A stretch of DNA of 8,847 bases from an uncultured Collinsella sp. (GTDB lineage: Bacteria; Actinomycetota; Coriobacteriia; Coriobacteriales; Coriobacteriaceae), in the NCBI GenBank assembly GCA_958428675.1, contig CAUAGV010000065.1, positions 1 to 8,847 of the forward strand, written 5' to 3'. The first letter of the stretch is position 1. Each line of letters begins with the position of its first letter. A program made the translations under genes and the position numbers. Shown in pieces: positions 4,434 to 8,847 of the stretch. The notes beneath the pieces are model-generated. The model was not told the origin of the DNA. It saw only the letters and a list, made by a program, of their open reading frames with translations, and searched no databases.

Positions 4434-6622
4434 TCGATGCGCCCGACTACACCGCTCAGGAGCAGGGCAATCATTCGACCTGGGTATGGCTCCTTGCCGC
4501 CCTGGTGGGGGTAGCGCTCTCGGCTGTCGCCGGCATGATGAGCTACGGTTACACGACGGCCCAGGCCGAGCAGCGCTTTGCCGACGTTGTCGATTACGTG
4601 GCGACGCAGAGCCTTTCCTACGATGCGTTTAACAGCGCCTATGCGACCAAAAACCTGGCTCGCGTGATGGAGATTGCCGGAGAGGTGGCGCGCGATATAA
4701 AACGCGACGGCTTGGTGGATAACGCCGCGCTGGAGCAATATGCTGACCAGTTCAACGTGAGCGCACTGATCGTGACGGACGCATCGGGCAACTTGATGTC
4801 CGAGTCCTCGACGGATGACGTGGGCTACGAATCGCTTGCTACGTATCTCAAAGAAGCGCCCGTGCTGGAGGTGGCAACCCATCCGCTTAAGTCCTATACC
4901 GATCGTATTACGCTTGCGGATGATTCGGTTGCAGACATCGGTTGCGTGACTCGGCAGGATGGCGAGGGTATCGTTATCGCGGTAAGGCATCAGAGCGCGA
5001 AGGCAGTTGCAAGCAATACACTCAAACTGCAGAGCCTGCTCGAAGGCTATGAAACCATCGATAGCGGCAATATCGTGATCGAAAACGATGGCAAGGTCGT
5101 TGCGACCAATGCCGTCGGACCCACCGTATTGGGCGTGTTCGACCTGCCCGCGACGGACGCCATTATTGTCGACGAAATTAAGGATCGATGCCTGCCCGGC
5201 AAAGTCCGACTGGTCAACGTCAACGGCGAGTGGTATTTGGGCACATACGGCAAAGCGCAAAAATTCTACGTGTACACCTATGCCTCGGCGCAGCGCTACT
5301 TTGAGGTCGTCGCGGCTGTCGCTGCCGGCGTGCTGGTGCTCTACAGCGGTGTTGTAGCCACTGTTGTGATGGTGCGTCGCCGCGCTGATCGTCGACGTTT
5401 GACGGACTTGCTGCAGCAGGAGCGCGACTATGGCGACAAGCTGGCAAAGGCGGCGTGTGAGGCCTCGTCTGCCAACTCGGCAAAGACGGAGTTCCTACGT
5501 CGCATGAGCCACGATCTGCGCACGCCCATCAACGGCATCCGCGGTATGGTTGAGGTTGGCGATGCCAATGCGGACGATCTGCAAAAGCAGACCGAGTGTC
5601 GTTCAAAGATCTGGACGGCATCGGGACTGCTGCTCGACCTTGCGAATGAGGCGCTCGATATGAGTCGCCTGGAGAGCGGGCAGGTCGACCTGGAGCTTGT
5701 TCCCACAAATTTGGTGACCCTCAACCACGAGGTGCGCGATATTCTGGAGCGCCAGGCCGAGGAGCGCCTGGTGACAATTATCTGCGATCAGCAGACGCTT
5801 AATCATCCCTATGCGCGGGTGAGCGTGACGCACCTCAAACGCTTGTTGCTCAATATTGCCGGCAATGCCGTCAAGTACAATCGCCGGGGCGGCTATGTTC
5901 GCCTAGCGTGCCGCGAGGTGGAGCCAGCGGATGGCGTTCCTGTCTATGAATACACGATCGCCGATAACGGTATTGGCATGAGTGAGGAGTTCCAACAGCA
6001 CCTCTACGAGCCGTTTTGTCGCGAGGAGCAGCAGGTGGAAGGCGCTTCATCGGGAACTGGCCTGGGTGCGCCTATTGCCAAACAGTTGGTCGAGCTTATG
6101 GGCGGAACCATGAGCTTTTCGAGCATTTTGGGGCAGGGGACGACGTTTACCATCCGTCTGCCGTTTGAGAAGTGCACGCGCTCCGAGATTCCTCAGGCTG
6201 TGCGCGTGGACGCGGGAGATGGCGATGCGCTCCAGGGCTTGCGCGTTTTGCTCGTAGAGGATAACGACCTGAATGCCGAGATCGCACAGTTTACGCTCGA
6301 CCGTGCCGGTGCCGTCGTGACGCATGCCAAGGATGGTGAGTCTGCCGCCGAGATGTTTGCCGCGAGCGCGCCGCACGAGTACGACGTGGTGTTGATGGAT
6401 ATCATGATGCCCGGTATCGATGGCCTTGAGGCCACGCGTCGGATTCGAGCGCTCGATCGCGAGGATGCCGCGACCACGCCGATTATCGCCGTGAGCGCCA
6501 ACGCCTTTGCCGACGATCGCAGGCTTTCGCGTGAGGCGGGCATGAACGCGCACCTGAGCAAGCCTGTGAGCTCGCAAGAGCTCGTTGAGGCGCTTGCGCA
6601 CATAGCCGCCGACGCTTCATAA
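4430..6622 (+). CDS. Membrane hybrid sensor histidine kinase with C-terminal receiver
   Basis: This 730-residue protein starts at GTG 4430, supported by GGAGG seven bases upstream and by the 4-nt overlap with the lipoprotein gene. Transmembrane helices lie at about 18-39 and 292-315. They enclose some 250 extracytoplasmic residues with two segments (ALIVTDASGNLMSES near 112 and GNIVIENDGKVVATN near 213) that suggest a Cache/PAS-like fold; this is inference. A short coiled coil follows, then HisKA with MSHDLRTPING (phospho-acceptor H361). HATPase_c has an N box with N475/N479, a G1 box DNGIGM (D512) and a G2 box GTGLG (542-546). A receiver domain (604-727) has E610/D611, phospho-acceptor D657 in LMDIMMPG, S689 and K711. 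There is no HPt or DNA-binding output domain, so phosphate must leave to a separate protein or be used for feedback. It ends at the hairpin at 6625-6664. Confidence 0.93.
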   Translation: MIDAPDYTAQEQGNHSTWVWLLAALVGVALSAVAGMMSYGYTTAQAEQRFADVVDYVATQSLSYDAFNSAYATKNLARVMEIAGEVARDIKRDGLVDNAALEQYADQFNVSALIVTDASGNLMSESSTDDVGYESLATYLKEAPVLEVATHPLKSYTDRITLADDSVADIGCVTRQDGEGIVIAVRHQSAKAVASNTLKLQSLLEGYETIDSGNIVIENDGKVVATNAVGPTVLGVFDLPATDAIIVDEIKDRCLPGKVRLVNVNGEWYLGTYGKAQKFYVYTYASAQRYFEVVAAVAAGVLVLYSGVVATVVMVRRRADRRRLTDLLQQERDYGDKLAKAACEASSANSAKTEFLRRMSHDLRTPINGIRGMVEVGDANADDLQKQTECRSKIWTASGLLLDLANEALDMSRLESGQVDLELVPTNLVTLNHEVRDILERQAEERLVTIICDQQTLNHPYARVSVTHLKRLLLNIAGNAVKYNRRGGYVRLACREVEPADGVPVYEYTIADNGIGMSEEFQQHLYEPFCREEQQVEGASSGTGLGAPIAKQLVELMGGTMSFSSILGQGTTFTIRLPFEKCTRSEIPQAVRVDAGDGDALQGLRVLLVEDNDLNAEIAQFTLDRAGAVVTHAKDGESAAEMFAASAPHEYDVVLMDIMMPGIDGLEATRRIRALDREDAATTPIIAVSANAFADDRRLSREAGMNAHLSKPVSSQELVEALAHIAADAS

Positions 6623-6624
6623 GC

Positions 6625-6664
6625 ATATGGCCCGGTTCCAAGGTGGGTTGGAACCGGGCCATAT
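6625..6664. terminator. Bidirectional hairpin terminator between convergent units
   Basis: ATATGGCCCGGTTCCAA (6625-6641) and TTGGAACCGGGCCATAT (6648-6664) form a perfect 17-bp stem with a six-base GGTGGG loop. The hairpin starts 2 bp after the plus-strand kinase stop and lies 27 bp beyond the minus-strand flavoprotein stop. Both flanks are AT-rich but without a long T-run on either strand. Its placement between two converging genes makes a shared terminator the natural reading. Confidence 0.85.
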
Positions 6665-6691
6665 TGCTATTGATGAGGCCTGCTGAGGGGC

Positions 6692-7171
6692 TTACTTTTC
6701 GTGAATCTGCTTGCCGCAAAGATGCTCAATCGTAATCTCGTAGAGTTGGACGCCCTTGATGTCTTTGGCGATTTCCTCCTCGACTTCTTCGGCGGAAGGG
6801 TAGTACTTAAGCGCGAGCTGGCGGACTTTGTCCTCGATAAACGCGGGCGCTTCATCTACCAGGCGACAACGGCCAAAGACCACGGTACTCATAACGTAGG
6901 GAGCCCAGTCATCGTCCTTGTACCACTCGTTGCCGTAAACGGTAAAGCAGATCTTGTCATCGCGCTTGAGCGCGTCGACCTTGTGGCCGGCTTTGGCGCC
7001 ATGGAAATAAATCTTGTCGTGCTCGGCGTCGAAGAAGTAGTTGACGGGAATGGCGTACGGGTAGCCATCGTCGCCGTTGACGGCAAAGACGCCGCGCTTG
7101 CAGGTGGCGAGCAACTCGCGCGCTTCCTCGTCGGTGATGGCGCGTTTCTTTCGACGTAAGGGCCTAAACAT
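6692..7171 (-). CDS. Pyridoxamine 5'-phosphate oxidase-like flavin split-barrel protein (NimA-like)
   Basis: This 159-residue protein has the usual length for small PNPOx-like flavoproteins related to NimA. Seen: an N-terminal ITDEEARELLATCKRGVFA helix-strand unit, the substrate-side strand YPYAIPVNYFF (37-47), the flavin-phosphate motif IYFHGAKAGHK (54-64), KICFTVYG (73-80), and a C-terminal IEHLCGKQIHEK ending typical of the family. Members bind FMN as dimers and reduce varied small molecules; NimA proper reduces nitroimidazoles, but the substrate here cannot be assigned. ATG 7169-7171 is chosen because AGAAAGGA precedes it by nine bases; an in-frame ATG 13 codons earlier (7210) lacks a good site. 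The gene starts 42 bp after the stop of the fused solute-binding kinase on the same strand and may be cotranscribed with it, although TATAGT at 7213-7218 could give it its own promoter. Confidence 0.88.
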   Translation of the reverse strand: MFRPLRRKKRAITDEEARELLATCKRGVFAVNGDDGYPYAIPVNYFFDAEHDKIYFHGAKAGHKVDALKRDDKICFTVYGNEWYKDDDWAPYVMSTVVFGRCRLVDEAPAFIEDKVRQLALKYYPSAEEVEEEIAKDIKGVQLYEITIEHLCGKQIHEK

Positions 7172-7212
7172 CGTTGGTTTCCTTTCTGGCCGTGCATGGT
7201 GGTTGAGCACAA

Positions 7213-7218
7213 ACTATA
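7213..7218 (-). promoter_or_regulatory. Possible -10 box for the NimA-like gene
   Basis: The minus strand reads TATAGT, five of six matches to TATAAT, overlapping the stop codon of the upstream kinase gene. A start near 7206 would leave a leader of about 35 nt that includes the AGAAAGGA ribosome binding site. The position of the -35 box reads CAAGAA, which is poor, so read-through from the kinase gene remains equally likely. Confidence 0.25.
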
Positions 7219-8847
7219 GCGAAACTGATCCGTATTTCTTGATGCGGGCGAGCATGTTTTTGAGCTTGTTAAAGTCGAGCGGCTTGGGCAGGTGAGCGTT
7301 CATGCCGGCATCGTGTGCCGCCTGGGCATCCTCGGCAAAGGCGTTGGCGGTGAGCGCCATGATGGGGATATCGGCCGCATCGGCCTTCTCGCTTAGACGA
7401 ATCGCGCGGGTTGCCTCGTAGCCGTCCATGCCAGGCATCATGATGTCCATTAGAATCGCATCGAAGCTACCCGCGGGACGGCCAACGTATAGGTCGACCG
7501 CTTCGTTGCCGTCGGCGGCGCGAGTTACGACGATGCCCTCGCTTTCGAGCAGAGCCTGGGCAATCTCGGCATTGAGCTCGTTATCTTCTGCCAAGAGGAC
7601 GTTCATGCCGGCAAGCGAGCAGCTGTTTGCCTGGCCGTCCGCACGTTCTCTTGCCTGAGGGGTCTTGTCGATATCGAGCGGAATCTGGACGTCGAACGTA
7701 CTCCCCGCGCCAACCTCACTCGAAATCTCAATCGTGCCGCCCATCAGTTCAATAAGTGACTTGACGATTGGCATGCCCATGCCGGTTCCCTGGAACTTGC
7801 TGCGCGCATCGTCACCTTCCTGGGCAAACGGCTCATAGATATGCTTTAAAAACTCGGGAGCCATGCCAATGCCGGTATCCGAAACGCTAAAGCAAAAGAG
7901 CGCGCGCCCATCATCGAGTGGCTTGGTCTGTGAGCTAAAAGTGACGGAGCCGCCGCGCTTGTTGTACTTAATGCTGTTGTCTAGCAGGTTGATTATGATC
8001 CGTCGGATATGGGTGGGACTGCCGATCATGTATGGCCCCGTAGCGTACGGCAGGCTATTGTCCTGCATTGTGATGCCGTTACCGGACGCGCGGAGCTTGC
8101 ACAGCACCAGCGCATCGTCACAGAGCTCTTTGAGGTTAAAAGGAGCATGTTCCAGTGTTAGCTTGCGGTCTTCGATTTTGCCCATCTCGAGGATATCGTT
8201 GATCAGCGAGAGCAGGTGATTGGCGGCAACACGCGCCTTGGCGCGGCTTTCGCGGGCGACTTGCATATCGCCGTCTTTCAATTCCTCAATTTCGATAAGA
8301 CCTAGGATGCCGTTGAGCGGCGTGCGGATGTCGTGACTCATGCGCGTGAGGAATGCTGTCTTAGCGGCGTTGGCGGCATCGGCTTTCTGCTGTTCTTTCT
8401 GCGCGCGGTGAAGCGACCAGACAAGGATGACGATGCCGGTGAGCAAAATGCAGATGACGACTGCCGCAATGACGATGCGGTTGCGGTAGAGAAGTCGGAA
8501 CGCATCCGATTCTTGCGCCGAGTACGATGTGGGGGAATAACTGCTTGCAGAGAGCGATTCGCCTGCATTGACGATGCCCTTATTGATGATTCCCAACAGC
8601 TCGGGCTTGCCGCGCGAAATCAAACACGATAGCTGTGCCGCGTCGGTGAGCTCCTGTGTTTGGAAATCCTCGATGTCATAGGTGTCGCGGATGGTTTTCA
8701 GGCGCGTGCTGGGGACAATGATGCAACGTGCCTCCCCCTTATTGAGGGCTTCGAGCGCCTCGTTGCCATTCGGATAATCGGTTATCGTTGCGTCGGGGAA
8801 GAGGCTCTCGAGCTCAGAATGGTTGACGATCGCGTCCTGTGTACAAG
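7214..8847 (-). CDS. Hybrid sensor histidine kinase with fused periplasmic solute-binding domain (BvgS/EvgS-like; 5' end outside window)
   Basis: At least 543 residues are encoded here; the frame is open to the right edge and the true start lies beyond it. TTG 8621-8623 is not the start, because the 74 codons before it continue a solute-binding lobe: GNEALEALNKGEARCIIVPS near 8708-8767, then a segment across the TTG ending LISRGKPELLGIINKGI, the family's usual C-terminal helices. A single transmembrane helix follows (about 8414-8482), then a short coiled coil, HisKA with MSHDIRTPLNG (His codon 8333-8335), HATPase_c with NLLDNSIKYN, DTGIGM and GTGMG, and a receiver domain with phospho-acceptor Asp at 7445-7447 in LMDIMMPG and a Lys in LPKP. 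It resembles BvgS/EvgS but lacks a PAS domain before HisKA and an HPt after the receiver. The lobe-2 ligand Asp of amino-acid binders is not seen. The kinase core and receiver are closely similar to those of the plus-strand kinase. Confidence 0.92.
   Translation of the reverse strand, partial: CTQDAIVNHSELESLFPDATITDYPNGNEALEALNKGEARCIIVPSTRLKTIRDTYDIEDFQTQELTDAAQLSCLISRGKPELLGIINKGIVNAGESLSASSYSPTSYSAQESDAFRLLYRNRIVIAAVVICILLTGIVILVWSLHRAQKEQQKADAANAAKTAFLTRMSHDIRTPLNGILGLIEIEELKDGDMQVARESRAKARVAANHLLSLINDILEMGKIEDRKLTLEHAPFNLKELCDDALVLCKLRASGNGITMQDNSLPYATGPYMIGSPTHIRRIIINLLDNSIKYNKRGGSVTFSSQTKPLDDGRALFCFSVSDTGIGMAPEFLKHIYEPFAQEGDDARSKFQGTGMGMPIVKSLIELMGGTIEISSEVGAGSTFDVQIPLDIDKTPQARERADGQANSCSLAGMNVLLAEDNELNAEIAQALLESEGIVVTRAADGNEAVDLYVGRPAGSFDAILMDIMMPGMDGYEATRAIRLSEKADAADIPIMALTANAFAEDAQAAHDAGMNAHLPKPLDFNKLKNMLARIKKYGSVSL

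Noticed and set aside
4337..5260. 307-codon minus-strand open frame inside the kinase gene
   Set aside because: It is antisense to the sensor part of the hybrid kinase, has no family features and no ribosome binding site.
5088..6603. Several 60-180 codon open frames on both strands within the kinase gene
   Set aside because: All are out-of-frame shadows of the kinase with biased Arg/Ser/Ala composition and no motifs.
8621..8623. TTG as start of the right-edge kinase
   Set aside because: The frame is open upstream to the window edge and encodes a continuing solute-binding lobe; no ribosome binding site precedes this TTG.
1..8847. CRISPR array, tRNA or rRNA genes, riboswitch, toxin-antitoxin pair or defence system
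   Set aside because: I saw no regularly spaced repeats, tRNA-like cloverleaf, rRNA segments or small paired genes; the intergenic regions are short and explained by promoters and hairpins.

Overview
The window looks like a chromosomal segment of a GC-rich anaerobic actinobacterium, most likely a gut Coriobacteriia member such as Collinsella. This is inferred from protein style, codon use and the abundance of orphan hybrid kinases, not from a marker gene. It holds eight protein genes, two of them cut by the window edges. There are no RNA genes, CRISPR arrays or complete insertion sequences. No gene-free stretch exceeds 300 bases; the longest, about 140 bases each, are 1213-1354 and 3420-3563, and both hold regulatory signals.

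Left part (1-3469). A short reading-frame tail enters from the left edge and converges with a minus-strand pair: an HTH-Xre / zinc-ribbon / TipAS regulator followed by a CPYC glutaredoxin. Divergent from the regulator is a TrmO-type tRNA t6A37 methyltransferase, probably translated from a leaderless mRNA. The shared 142-bp intergenic region carries a 15-bp palindrome next to the regulator's putative promoter. A MalY/PatB-type PLP C-S lyase follows TrmO and ends at a strong GC-rich hairpin.

Right part (3470-8847). Two sensory systems built from the same parts face each other. On the plus strand, a lipoprotein of the amino-acid-type solute-binding family (SBP_bac_3) overlaps by 4 nt a 730-residue hybrid histidine kinase with its own periplasmic domain. 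On the minus strand, entering from the right edge, a solute-binding domain is fused directly to a hybrid kinase in BvgS/EvgS fashion. The in-frame TTG at 8621-8623 is not its start, because the frame stays open and solute-binding-like to the edge. A small NimA-like flavin split-barrel protein follows this kinase after 42 bp. A perfect 17-bp-stem hairpin separates the two converging units.

How the parts work together (inference): each kinase would read a small periplasmic ligand, one through a detachable lipoprotein and the other through a built-in binding domain. Each would pass phosphate from its His to its own C-terminal receiver. No ABC permease or ATPase, HPt domain or DNA-binding response regulator is encoded here, so the solute-binding proteins appear to sense rather than transport, and the phosphorelay output must lie elsewhere. 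The split and fused versions of one architecture side by side are the most notable feature of the window.
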